In this document: one piece after another, positions 7,912-16,627 of the stretch
Layout: each line of letters starts with the position of its first letter
Position numbering within the stretch: position 1 is the first letter of the stretch
Source: an uncultured Verrucomicrobiales bacterium
Lineage (GTDB): Bacteria; Verrucomicrobiota; Verrucomicrobiia; Verrucomicrobiales; Akkermansiaceae
Length of the DNA: 64,000 nt
NCBI GenBank assembly: GCA_937934595.1
Contig: CALGZA010000037.1
Span: forward strand, 17,138-81,137
Reading direction: 5' to 3'
The notes under the pieces: model-generated
The model's database searches: none
What the model saw: the letters and a program-made list of their open reading frames with translations, nothing else
Told to the model about the DNA's origin: nothing
Translations under genes and position numbers: made by a program

Positions 7912-9450
7912 ATGGCAGATACTGAGCAACTATTAGCACCTGGAATGCAGGTGGGAGACTATTATTTAGAGGAGATTCTTTCTGATGGAGTGAGCACCCG
8001 TACGTGGGCTGCACAGCAGGTTTCTGTCAGTCGAGAGGTGGTTGTAGATAGTTTGAATAGTGATGCGCTTGGTAATGATGCTTTGGTGAGTGCTTTTCTG
8101 AGTGATGTGAGGACTAAGGCGATGGTGGATCATCCTCTGATAGGGTCTGTTTTTGAGGCTGTGCGTGAGGAGTCGATTTGTTTTTATGCTAGGGAGAAGA
8201 TATCTGGTGATAGTTTGGCTGATAAGATGATGGCTGGTGAGCAGATGCTTCCTAAGGAAGTAGTGCATCTTTTGAAGCAGGTGGCGGATGCTAACCTTTA
8301 TTTGGAGTCTCATCGAATGGCGTCTATGCCGCTTATGCCTGATCAGTTGTATGTGACTGATGTGGGGATGTGTAGGATAGTCAATATGGCTGTTGGTGGG
8401 GAGAGGGATTATAATGTTTCTACGCAGGATAAGGTGATGTTAGGTGAGAGTCTTATGAAGTTGCTTAAGCCTGATCAGCCTGGGCATACGCGGACTCAGT
8501 CATTACTGGGGTTCATGGCGGATAGGGGGCGGGAGATTCCTTTGACGTGGGAGCAGATTAAAGATTTATCGACTGAGGTGGAGGTTCAATTGGTGGATTC
8601 TATGGCTACAGCTGAGCTTCAGCGAACAGGGGTATTAGGTAAGGCTCGTGTTGTTGGTGGTGGGGTGAATTTTCGAAATTTTGGTATAGGTTTGGGAGTT
8701 TTATTGTTGTTAGGGGCTTTTGCTTTTTTGATTTTCCGTGAGAAGCCACCTGAGGTTAGGGACTTGGGGGGTGTGGTTTTGGTGCCGGTGAAGGATTATT
8801 ATACGGCTCGGCCTGGTGGTGTGGGGTTACGTGATTTTACAATAGATGCGCATGAGGTTACGATTGCTGAGTATGCTAAATTTTTGCGTGATATTAGTCC
8901 TGATCTTGTTGATAGTATAAAGCATGATGATGAGCCTGGTTATAAGGAATCTTATGAGCCGGATGACTGGGATGCGATGTATAAGGCGGCGCGTGGAGGT
9001 AAGGTATGGCGTGATCAGAAGATGAGTTTGAATTGTCCCGTAGTGGGGGTTGATTGGTGGGATGCTTATGCTTATGCTTCGTTTTACTCACGTAGGTTAC
9101 CTACTGAGCTTGAGTGGCGTGTGGTATTGGCTGCGTCTGGGAGTAGTTTGAAGGATTTAGGTGTATCTGGATGGGGTGCAGTGGATCAGGTGAGTTCTGA
9201 CATAACGAAGAGTAAGATTTATGGACTGGGGGGGAATGTGGCTGAGTGGTGCTTGAAGCCGAGTAAGCAGGAGACGGATCCTATGGCGACTAAGCGGAAG
9301 CCAGTTATTTTTGGAGGTTCTTACCATGATGGAGCAGCATCTGGCGTGAATGCTGGGACGCGGCGGTGGATAGATCCGTCTGATGGTGATAAGGATGCGC
9401 GAGATTTAAGGAGGCCTTATATAGGTTTTAGGACGGTGGGGCAGCCTTAG
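7912..9450 (+). CDS. Pseudokinase-like / FGE-sulfatase-fold membrane protein
   Basis: This is a 512-residue fusion. Residues about 15-230 have the layout of a Ser/Thr protein kinase (GDYYLEEIL start, DHPLIGSVFEA, LESHRMASMPLMPDQLYVTDVG). However, the usual ATP-binding Lys is replaced (SREVVVDSL), there is no HRD...N catalytic loop, and the DFG position reads IVN. It is therefore probably a catalytically dead kinase fold. Residues about 255-275 are one transmembrane helix. Residues 285-510 are an FGE-sulfatase/SUMF1-type domain (HEVTIAEYAKFL, RRLPTELEWRV, GLGGNVAEWC, GFRTV). The paired active-site cysteines expected in true formylglycine-generating enzymes are not seen near GGSYHDG. Likely an envelope ligand-sensing or scaffold protein. 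The downstream secreted-protein gene is 36 bases away. Confidence 0.72.
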   Translation: MADTEQLLAPGMQVGDYYLEEILSDGVSTRTWAAQQVSVSREVVVDSLNSDALGNDALVSAFLSDVRTKAMVDHPLIGSVFEAVREESICFYAREKISGDSLADKMMAGEQMLPKEVVHLLKQVADANLYLESHRMASMPLMPDQLYVTDVGMCRIVNMAVGGERDYNVSTQDKVMLGESLMKLLKPDQPGHTRTQSLLGFMADRGREIPLTWEQIKDLSTEVEVQLVDSMATAELQRTGVLGKARVVGGGVNFRNFGIGLGVLLLLGAFAFLIFREKPPEVRDLGGVVLVPVKDYYTARPGGVGLRDFTIDAHEVTIAEYAKFLRDISPDLVDSIKHDDEPGYKESYEPDDWDAMYKAARGGKVWRDQKMSLNCPVVGVDWWDAYAYASFYSRRLPTELEWRVVLAASGSSLKDLGVSGWGAVDQVSSDITKSKIYGLGGNVAEWCLKPSKQETDPMATKRKPVIFGGSYHDGAASGVNAGTRRWIDPSDGDKDARDLRRPYIGFRTVGQP

Positions 9451-9486
9451 GGTATTTATTTTATAACATTAACTAACTAACAAACG

Positions 9487-10359
9487 ATGAAGCATTTAAT
9501 AACTATTTTTTCTATTACCTTTTTGTTGTTGCAAGCACAGCTTGCGCATTCTCAGATTGTTTTAAACGCGAGTATGACCAAGCAGCAGTATGTAGCTTAT
9601 GAAGCTGTGAAGCTTAATGTGACGATGACGAACAGGGCTGGTAGGCCGATACAGTTTGCAAATAAGTATGGCGAGAAGTGGGTTGAATTTGTAGTGAGGC
9701 GTAGTAACAAGGATTCGGTTTTCACGCTGAAAGATGTGGTGTATAAGCCGGTGAGGCTAAATACAGGTGAGACTAGGACGTCTACTTTTACCCTTAATAA
9801 TAGTTTTGATGTGAGTCAGACGGGTAACTATAGTGCTTATGCGATAGTGAGGATGCCTGGTCAGGGTACATCTGAGGGAGTTCGTTCGAAGAAGGTGTTC
9901 TTTACAGTTGTGAAGGGTATAGCGACATGGAAGCAACGTGCTGGTGTGCCGGGGACTGCTGGTGATACGAGAGAATTTAGGATACTGAATGTGACGAATG
10001 GTCACAGTGAGCTTTATGTGCAGGTTGAGGATGTGAAGCGTAATAAGGTCTTGGCGACTTATTCGATGGGTAAGAATCTGTCATTTAGGAAGTATTCTGC
10101 GACTTTAGATAATAAGAATAGGATGCATATATTGTTTTTGACTAAGCCTACTATTTTCAGTCATACGGTGGTGGATTCACGGGGGAAGACGGTGCGAAGG
10201 GAGTATCATAAGAAGGGTCCTGGGGGCAGGACTCCACGATTGATTACTACGAATAGTGGTGTGGTGGGGGTGATGAATTCGACAAGGTTTAATCCTGAGA
10301 AGATGCAGGAGGCTCGGCTTAAGATTCATAATTTGTCTGAGTTACCGCTGGGGTTGTAG
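9487..10359 (+). CDS. Secreted protein of unknown function
   Basis: This is a 290-residue protein with a clear signal peptide (MKHLITIFSITFLLLQAQLAHSQ). The following 100 residues (VLNASMTKQQYVAYEAVKLNVTMTNRAGRP) look like an Ig-like beta-sandwich of the type found in intracellular proteinase inhibitor (BsuPI) or TonB-linked proteins. This includes a conserved pattern of a bound or extracellular fold with ARVMPGQ-like strands (AYAIVRMPGQ). The rest is basic and not recognised. It lies 36 bases after the pseudokinase/FGE gene and 51 bases before pyrB, so it is probably co-transcribed with the former. No catalytic motif is visible. Confidence 0.55.
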   Translation: MKHLITIFSITFLLLQAQLAHSQIVLNASMTKQQYVAYEAVKLNVTMTNRAGRPIQFANKYGEKWVEFVVRRSNKDSVFTLKDVVYKPVRLNTGETRTSTFTLNNSFDVSQTGNYSAYAIVRMPGQGTSEGVRSKKVFFTVVKGIATWKQRAGVPGTAGDTREFRILNVTNGHSELYVQVEDVKRNKVLATYSMGKNLSFRKYSATLDNKNRMHILFLTKPTIFSHTVVDSRGKTVRREYHKKGPGGRTPRLITTNSGVVGVMNSTRFNPEKMQEARLKIHNLSELPLGL

Positions 10360-10410
10360 TTGATTTATCATTTTTACTGACATTGGTGATGGGGTGATTA
10401 GAGTTTGATT

Positions 10411-11316
10411 ATGGATATAAAGCATGTTCTCACCGCTGATCAGTTCACTCGTTCTGACTTGGATGCTATAATGGCGCGAAGTTTAGAGATGGAGTCTATT
10501 GTAGCTGGTGGTGGTAGTAAGCTGTGTGATGGTAAGATTTTAGGGGCGTTGTTTTATGAGCCGTCTACGAGGACGAGGTTGTCTTTTGAGACGGCTATGA
10601 TGCGTCTGGGTGGGGATGTGGTTTCTGAGACTGACGTGACGTTTTCATCACAGACTAAGGGTGAGGTGATGGAGGATACGATACGAATTGTGGGTGGGTA
10701 TTCTGATGTGATAGCGATCCGAACTAAGGTGAAGGGAGAGGCGAAGTTAGCTGCTCATTATTCGCCTGTGCCTGTTCTCAATGGGGGGGATGGAGCGGGT
10801 GAGCACCCGACACAGAGTTTATTGGATTTATTTACGATAGCGAAGCACCATAGGATTGGTGAGGAGAGGATGCGGGTGGCTTTTGTGGGGGACTTGAAGT
10901 ATGGAAGGACGGTGCATTCTCTGGCGAAGGTTTTAAGGAATTATGATGGTGTAGAGGTCTCGTTTGTGGCTCCTGAGGTTATTCAGGTGCCGGATGATTA
11001 TCTTGAGGAGGGTGATGAGGTTCACTATGAGTTAAGCGATGAGGTTCTATCTGGTGCTGATGTGATTTATGATACACGGATGCAGAAGGAGAGGTTTGAT
11101 GATATGGATGAGTATCATTTGGTGAGGAATGCATTTATTTTCACACCTGAGGTAGTGGGTAAGATGAAGTCAAGTGCTACTCTTATGCATCCATTGCCCC
11201 GTGTGAATGAGATTCAACAAGCAGTTGATAAGTTGCCCCAGGCTAGGTATTTTGAGCAGGCTCAGAATGGAGTGCCTGTGAGGATGGCGCTTATTGCTGA
11301 GGTTTTGGGGCTGTAG
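10411..11316 (+). CDS. pyrB: Aspartate carbamoyltransferase catalytic subunit
   Basis: This enzyme makes N-carbamoyl-L-aspartate from carbamoyl phosphate and aspartate, the first committed step of pyrimidine synthesis. I use ATG 10411 (MDIKHVLTADQF), two codons inside the track ORF, giving 301 residues. Carbamoyl-phosphate-binding STRTR is in YEPSTRTRLSFETAMMRLGG. Other family blocks are HPTQSLLDL, AFVGDLKYGRTVHSLA, MQKERF and MHPLPRVNEI. The length fits the catalytic chain. No regulatory pyrI follows; the next gene converges 16 bases away. Confidence 0.95.
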   Translation: MDIKHVLTADQFTRSDLDAIMARSLEMESIVAGGGSKLCDGKILGALFYEPSTRTRLSFETAMMRLGGDVVSETDVTFSSQTKGEVMEDTIRIVGGYSDVIAIRTKVKGEAKLAAHYSPVPVLNGGDGAGEHPTQSLLDLFTIAKHHRIGEERMRVAFVGDLKYGRTVHSLAKVLRNYDGVEVSFVAPEVIQVPDDYLEEGDEVHYELSDEVLSGADVIYDTRMQKERFDDMDEYHLVRNAFIFTPEVVGKMKSSATLMHPLPRVNEIQQAVDKLPQARYFEQAQNGVPVRMALIAEVLGL

Positions 11317-11332
11317 GGTTTATGTGTTTAGA

Positions 11333-13567
11333 TTAATCTTCTAAGGAGAGTTTTACACCTTTAATGACATGCTCCTTTTTTAGTGGGTATGTTGGTAGTA
11401 GGATAGCAGGTTTGTTAAGAGATGCTGGGTAGATTGCGTTAACTGGTATGCTTGAGCGATTAAACTCGTCTCTTAGGGTTCTTGTGATATCTGGGTTTTT
11501 GCGTGTCCAGTCAGCTTTTAAAGCGACAACGTTGTTTTCTTCGAAGTATTTTTTAAGTTCTATAGCGTTTTGTCCTGAGAACACACTGTTCTCATTTGCT
11601 TTGCAAGTTAGTCAGTTATCTGCTGTAAAATCTACATAGACCCTTTTACCGCTACTTCGTAGCTTAGCCACTTTCTCTGGTGACCAAACCTCCCAAACGA
11701 AACCGTCTTTGGTGATTTCTCTACCGGTTGTTGAGTTTTGTGGCTGGGCATTTACAGCTTTAGAAATAGCCCAATAGGCGATACCGGCAAATGTGAGCGT
11801 AGCAATAAATGATTTAATACGTGTTGACTTGGGTTTATATGGAACGCCCCAGTGTCCGTAAATGTATAATGCAAATGCAATAGCTAGAAATGCCCATAGT
11901 AGCCAAATAGCCCCTGTTTTTCCTGTGAGACTCATGAATGCACCAAAGAAGAAGATGACGGCAGCAAACATGGGGTAGGCCATTATTTTTTTAAAAGTTA
12001 CCATCCAAGCGCCGGGTTTAGGGAGCTTTTGGATCAGTTTAGGCATGAATGCTAATATTACGTATGGGGATGCTATTCCTAGAGCAAATATAGTGAAAAC
12101 GAAAAGAGACGGAAAAGTGTTTAGGTTAGTGGCGTATCCCATTACAGGAGCTACGATTGGAGCTGAGCAGGGAGTAGCAATCAGGGTGGTTAGTAATCCA
12201 GAAAAGAAAGAGCCGCTAAAGCCTTTTTTGGACTGAAGTTCATTGCCTACACCTGTGAGTTTAGTGCCCATTTCAAAAAGGCCACTTAGGTTGAGTCCCA
12301 TCACGAACATAATTATAAGTATTATAGCAAGAGCGATGGGGTTTTGAAGTTGATAGCCCCAGCCGATATCTTCACCAAATGATTTGAGAACGATGAGTGT
12401 GCCTGCGAGTGCCCACATTGATACTAGAATTCCTAGACCGAACACTATGCCGTGCCATTTTATTTTGGATTCATCTTCTCCGGCTTGCTGAGCAAAACCA
12501 GTTATTTTTAGACCAAGGACAGGGAAGACACATGGCATTATATTTAGTATCAAACCAGCAAGAAAAGCGAAAGGGATGACAGTGAGTAGGGTGAATTTTC
12601 TCTCAGTAGAGCCGTCTAGAGAGATTGCTTTTTGTGTTGTTGTAGTTTGTTGCTTATCGGAGGTGTTGTCTGATGAGGATGTATGAGGTGTGTTGTTATT
12701 CCAGTCTGTAGTGATGAAAATACTGTGTTTGTCTCCTACTAATGGAGTGGATGGGCTGTGTAGGATAGCATTGATGCTACTCAGTTTTGGTGCTGGTTCT
12801 TCTTTAAACTCGTTGCCATTATTCACGAGGCCTGTGATAGTTAACTTGGCGCCATCAGGATTTATTTTTATAGGTTTTTGTGCATCAATTTGGCCATTGT
12901 ATTCAAATAGTTGTAAATCATTTGGGAATTTATCGTTTGAGTTAATGGTTATGTTAATTGTATCATCACGTGATGATGCAGTGATTTTCCAGTCTGAAGG
13001 GATTTTTGGGGTGGGTATGTATTTTTTCTGGTAAGTAGATATTTCTTCAAGGTAGTAGGGATTAGGTTGTGTTTTTTCTGCTGCTATAATCTGAAGTTTG
13101 TGTTTTGCTTCTTCTTGAATACAACTAACCTTACAGATTTGCCATGCGGCGTTAGCCGTTATAGATAGTTTCTCTCCTATATTTAGTGTTTTTGGAGCAG
13201 TGATCTCTGTGATGAAGTAGTTGGTTCCATCGTAACCGTATGAGTTGAGCCCATATGACAGCATCATGTGAGGTGTGGGGAATTTAAGTTTTGAGGCTGT
13301 GAATCCACTGGGTAGTATCCATTCAACTGAGGGGATGCCTGAGACGCCAATGCCGTCATTATGGTAGTATGAGTGCCATTCTTTTGGGTGAGTGAGTTTT
13401 AGTGCTACTTTGAAAGTTTCGCCTGGTGCGATAGAGTCAGCGCTGGTTATGATGGAAGAGGAGGATTTTATATCGTTCTGGGTATCTCCAAGCTGTGCGT
13501 TTGATGTGTTTGTGATGGCGATGTTGATGCTGGCTATGCAGAGCAGGGTGATGAAGAAGTTTTTCAT
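11333..13567 (-). CDS. dsbD: DsbD-like thiol:disulfide reductase, predicted selenoprotein (UxxC, TGA at 11612-11614)
   Basis: This protein is predicted to carry reducing power across the inner membrane to periplasmic thiol targets. The track splits it into 13567-11612 and 11584-11333, but both lie in one frame, interrupted only by a TGA at codon 652. Order of parts: signal peptide 1-24; DsbD-type N-terminal domain about 35-290 with C145 and C149; about eight membrane helices 325-600 with C346 (LNIMPCVFP) and C467 (IATPCSAP); then a thioredoxin domain. That domain reads VYVDFTADN-TGA-LTC-KANENSVFSGQN, where relatives have ...ADWCLTCK. The TGA thus replaces the first active-site Cys, and Cys655 is retained. 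The remaining 89 residues are normal (KADWTRKNPDITR, cis-Pro SIPVN). A SECIS-like hairpin follows the TGA. Alternatives are a nonsense mutation or an assembly error. The gene is AT-richer than its neighbours. Confidence 0.8.
11576..11614 (-). promoter_or_regulatory. Candidate bacterial SECIS element downstream of the in-frame UGA
   Basis: On the - strand the UGA (11614-11612) is followed by 17 bases, then TGAGAAC-AGTGT-GTTCTCA (11594-11576). This is a perfect 7-bp stem with a 5-base loop. The loop starts 24 bases after UGA and has G at its second position. From memory, the accepted bacterial SECIS model asks for a loop about 16-37 nt after UGA, 3-14 bases long, with G among the first two bases, and all three are met. 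The pairing is seen directly; SelB recognition is inferred. Confidence 0.65.
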
Positions 13568-13709
13568 GGATATTGGTTCTGGTTTCGGTGGCGTTAGGGT
13601 AATGAGTTTGCGTGATTTGGGAAGTGTGAAGATGTGACTTGTTACTTAGGTGAGCGTTTCTGGGAGGTGATTTATTCCGGGGAATTTGATTTTTTTGACT
13701 GGGAGGGGA

Positions 13710-14609
13710 TTATTTTGGTCTGGCGACTAGGATTCCGGCGTGTTTTTTGAATTTATTGAGGTATCCTGATATGGTGGAGTCTATGACTACTTTTTTGTAG
13801 GTGGTGGATGCGTGCATGAAGCGGGCTCTGCCTTTATCGTCTTTGATAATGATGCCTACGTGTGAGCAGTAGCTGCCGTTTCCGTGCCTGGCGATGCCTA
13901 TGATGTCACCGTTTTTGAGGTGTTTTTCGATGCTGGGTACTTTAGATTTGGGGATCATTTTGACTTTCATGGCTGTCATTTTGCGCTCGGATTTGGCCAT
14001 GAGGGGGCGGAGTTCTGGGTTGTGTTTGAGGTAGCGGTAGTGTTTCCAGAGGAGAGACATTTCGTTGCATTGGTTTGGCATGGTGGCGGTGGGGAATTTT
14101 TTGGTGATGTCCTTGATGTTTTTTCGTTTGTGGTTGTCTGTGAACCATTCTGCGAGGTAGTGAATGCGGTCAAGGTAGTTTCCATTACAGGTTCCGCCAC
14201 GGTAGCGGGTGTGTTCTATCTGAGCGAGTAGGTGGGTGGGGGTGTATTTTTTCTGTGGGGTTTCGAGCATTTTTGAGATTCCCATGACGACTTCGAAGAA
14301 TGTCCAGCAGTCGAGTCCTTGGAGGTTTACGGATGGGGATTCGATTTTGTTGTGGATTTCTAGTGTGTATGCTTTGTATGGTGTTCCGTTTAGTTCTAGT
14401 GCGATTTTTGCCATGCGGTCTCCCATGGGGAGTTTTTGCCAGTTGTTGGAGATGGCTTTTTTTGTGATTTGGTTGAATTTTTGTTTTCCGATGAAGGTGG
14501 TGGACTGTGGTAGCATTTCTCGGGCTTGAGAGCTTATGGAGCAGATGGTGTATAGTAGGGCGATGATGAGTGCTGCGGAGCGTTTTATTGTTTTTTGGTT
14601 TTTATTCAT
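13710..14609 (-). CDS. DUF1460 family secreted amidase-like (NlpC/P60-type) protein
   Basis: This is a predicted periplasmic cysteine amidase of the DUF1460 family, some members of which are cell-wall amidases. I use ATG 14609 (MNKNQKTIKRSAALIIALLY), 14 codons inside the track ORF, because it gives a proper signal peptide (299 residues). The nucleophile motif is LQGLDCWTFFEVVMGI. Other family blocks are IEHTRYRGGTCNGNYLDRIHYLAEWF and the His region SYCSHVGIII. It lies 142 bases upstream of dsbD on the same strand and is divergent from the cytochrome c maturation operon. Family assignment is by motif; substrate is inferred from the family. Confidence 0.78.
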   Translation of the reverse strand: MNKNQKTIKRSAALIIALLYTICSISSQAREMLPQSTTFIGKQKFNQITKKAISNNWQKLPMGDRMAKIALELNGTPYKAYTLEIHNKIESPSVNLQGLDCWTFFEVVMGISKMLETPQKKYTPTHLLAQIEHTRYRGGTCNGNYLDRIHYLAEWFTDNHKRKNIKDITKKFPTATMPNQCNEMSLLWKHYRYLKHNPELRPLMAKSERKMTAMKVKMIPKSKVPSIEKHLKNGDIIGIARHGNGSYCSHVGIIIKDDKGRARFMHASTTYKKVVIDSTISGYLNKFKKHAGILVARPK

Positions 14610-14766
14610 GTGTTGATGGTAATTTATTTGGTGAGATATGCAATCAGGCAATGTTAAGGGTGTCTTGTTTTTAATGATGGTGTGTGTGAGGTGTTTTTGA
14701 GGATGTTATTTTCTCTTTCCGTAATCGCTTGCAAATCATTAAAAATGGGTTTAGTTGAGACCAGCG

Positions 14767-15414
14767 ATGAAATTCAAATTACTCATAGGTAAGTTTTTTA
14801 GCGTAGTGCCTTTTGTGGTATTATTGGCTTCGTGCGAGGAGGTTCCTGATGTGGTTGAGGTGGTTGAACGCAGGGAGTTGTGTCAGTATGATGATCCTAA
14901 GGTTTATCGTAGTGGTTATAGTTCATGGGTTGGAGATCAGCCATTGCATTGGAGGAGGGTGAATGGGACACGGTATCGCTTGTTGAATTATGCTGTAGGT
15001 GAGGCTACTGAGGTGGCTGTAGGTCAGGTGAATGGTGGCGGTGTATTGGCTAATTTGAATCGGTGGCGGGGAGAGTTTGGTGAGGGTGCTTTGCAGAGTT
15101 TGGATGGTTTAGAGCGTTTTGAGATGCTGGAGGGTAGGGAGGCTTATGCGATAAGGCTTAAGGGTAGTTTTAAGAAGAAGGTAGCTGGAATGCCGGTAAA
15201 GGCAGAGGGCTGGGGTGTGAATGGAGTGATATGTGATGTAGGTGGGGGTGTGATGGTGACTATTAAGATGATGGGTCCGGAGGAGGAGGTGGATGTGGAG
15301 TATGAAAACTTGATAGAGTTTGCGAAGAACTTACGTTTTAATTACCTTCAGGAACCGAGTGAGAGGTCTAAGAAGAATGGGTCTATGGATAAATCTGATG
15401 GAGGTGGATATTAA
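14767..15414 (+). CDS. Predicted lipoprotein at the head of the cytochrome c maturation operon
   Basis: This is a 215-residue protein starting at ATG 14767 (the track uses a TTG four codons upstream). The N-terminus MKFKLLIGKFFSVVPFVVLLASCEE is a lipoprotein signal with lipobox LLASC, so it should be anchored by a lipidated Cys. The mature part has no recognised domain. It contains SSWVGDQPLHWRRVNGTRYRLLNYAVG and an alternating beta pattern. Its stop is one base before the ResB start, so it is surely co-transcribed with resB and ccsA. A role in heme or apocytochrome handling is inferred only from position. Confidence 0.65.
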   Translation: MKFKLLIGKFFSVVPFVVLLASCEEVPDVVEVVERRELCQYDDPKVYRSGYSSWVGDQPLHWRRVNGTRYRLLNYAVGEATEVAVGQVNGGGVLANLNRWRGEFGEGALQSLDGLERFEMLEGREAYAIRLKGSFKKKVAGMPVKAEGWGVNGVICDVGGGVMVTIKMMGPEEEVDVEYENLIEFAKNLRFNYLQEPSERSKKNGSMDKSDGGGY

Positions 15415-15415
15415 G

Positions 15416-16627
15416 ATGGCTAAGAAGAAGAAACATATGGGGCTGAGGGTGCTGGACTTTTTTTCTGGCTATTTGTTAGCTGTGACATGCCTAGTGCTGC
15501 TTGGTTTGTTGGTGTGGTTTAGTACGTTGGAGATGCAAGATGTGGGTTTGTCTAAGACGTTGGAGAGGTATTATAGTCACAAGACGATTTTTGTAGTTCC
15601 TGAGATTAATGGTGGGAAGTCAGTTTATATTCCTTTGCCGGGTGCGTATTGGGTATGTTGTGTTTTGTTTATCAATATGGTGCTGGGAGGGATTATAAGG
15701 ATACGCAAGAATGTGAGGAATGTGGGAGCAGTGATTTCCCATTTTGCTATTGCTGCTTTATTGGTTGTGGGGCAGGTGGATCACCATCAATCTATTCGTG
15801 GTAAGATGGAGTCTTATCAGGGTGAGAAGTATGATTACGCGACGAAGTTTGAGTTTACTTCTATTGAGGTTTCTGAGTTTGATGAGGAGGGGAAGAAGAA
15901 GTCTCCTTACGTTATAAAGCATGATATGATTAAGGACCTGAATGATAAGGTGCGTAAATTTACTTTTAAAGATTTACCATTTGATCTTGAGGTAAGGCAT
16001 TTCAGGGAGCATGTGGTTGTTAGGAATGGTGCTAATTATGCTAGGGGTAAGGATTCTGGTGAGTTAGTTGATGGTTTCTTCCTTCAGCCTGCTGAGTTTG
16101 ATGTTAAGATGGATTATTATAATTATGGGTGTTATGTCATGGTTAGGCCTAATGATGGTTCACCTGGTAGGAAGATACTTCTGAGTAGGTCGATAGGTTT
16201 TCCGCAGACTTTTTCTGTGGGTGGTAAGCTTTATGGAATAGAGATGCCAAATGAGATATGGAATATGCCGTTTTCTGTTGATTTGATTAATTCTGTTGGT
16301 GAGTATTACCCTGGTACGAAAAAGGCGAGTAAGTTCCAGAGTACGATAGCGTGGACTGGAGATGAGGGTGAGGAGGAGAAGATTGAGACGATCAAGATGA
16401 ATCAGCCGATGCGTTATAAAGGGTTTACGCTTTATCAAGCTAGTTGGAATGAGCCTATAAATGGCTTGGAGTATTCTGGATTTGAGATAGTGACTAATCC
16501 TGCTGATAGGTGGCCTGAGTATTGCTTATGGGTTTCTGCCTTTGGGTTATTTTTGCATTTTGCTTTAAAGTTGATCTCTTATTTAGATAGGGAGACGAGA
16601 CCAGCAGTAAGGAGGGATTTATCATGA
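15416..16627 (+). CDS. resB: ResB/Ccs1-family cytochrome c biogenesis protein
   Basis: This is a component of system II cytochrome c maturation, which with CcsA exports heme and attaches it to CxxCH motifs. Start at ATG 15416 (MAKKKKHMGLRVLDFF) gives 403 residues; the track ORF begins 32 codons upstream inside the lipoprotein gene. Three membrane helices lie in the first 120 residues (SGYLLAVTCLVLLGLL, AYWVCCVLFINMVLGG, ISHFAIAALLVVGQVDHHQS). A large periplasmic domain follows, then the family signature MNQPMRYKGFTLYQASW and a final helix near 375-395. It overlaps ccsA by four bases (ATGA), indicating translational coupling. Confidence 0.85.
   Translation: MAKKKKHMGLRVLDFFSGYLLAVTCLVLLGLLVWFSTLEMQDVGLSKTLERYYSHKTIFVVPEINGGKSVYIPLPGAYWVCCVLFINMVLGGIIRIRKNVRNVGAVISHFAIAALLVVGQVDHHQSIRGKMESYQGEKYDYATKFEFTSIEVSEFDEEGKKKSPYVIKHDMIKDLNDKVRKFTFKDLPFDLEVRHFREHVVVRNGANYARGKDSGELVDGFFLQPAEFDVKMDYYNYGCYVMVRPNDGSPGRKILLSRSIGFPQTFSVGGKLYGIEMPNEIWNMPFSVDLINSVGEYYPGTKKASKFQSTIAWTGDEGEEEKIETIKMNQPMRYKGFTLYQASWNEPINGLEYSGFEIVTNPADRWPEYCLWVSAFGLFLHFALKLISYLDRETRPAVRRDLS

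Noticed and set aside
7912-9450. True formylglycine-generating enzyme maturing the 29456 sulfatase
   Set aside because: The FGE-type domain lacks the expected C-terminal active-site Cys pair and is fused to a degenerate kinase domain.
11333-11584. Track ORF of 83 aa as an independent gene
   Set aside because: It is in the same frame as the DsbD ORF and encodes the end of its thioredoxin domain. Its assigned start is a GTG in the middle of the conserved region, so it is the downstream part of the Sec-containing gene.
11612-11614. TGA as evidence of UGA recoding to Trp or Gly across the genome
   Set aside because: Other genes end at TGA normally (for example the ATGA overlaps of resB/ccsA and exbB/exbD), so the standard code applies.
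13884-14231. 115-aa + strand ORF opposite the DUF1460 gene
   Set aside because: The - strand product has a signal peptide and DUF1460 motifs; the + ORF is a compositional shadow.
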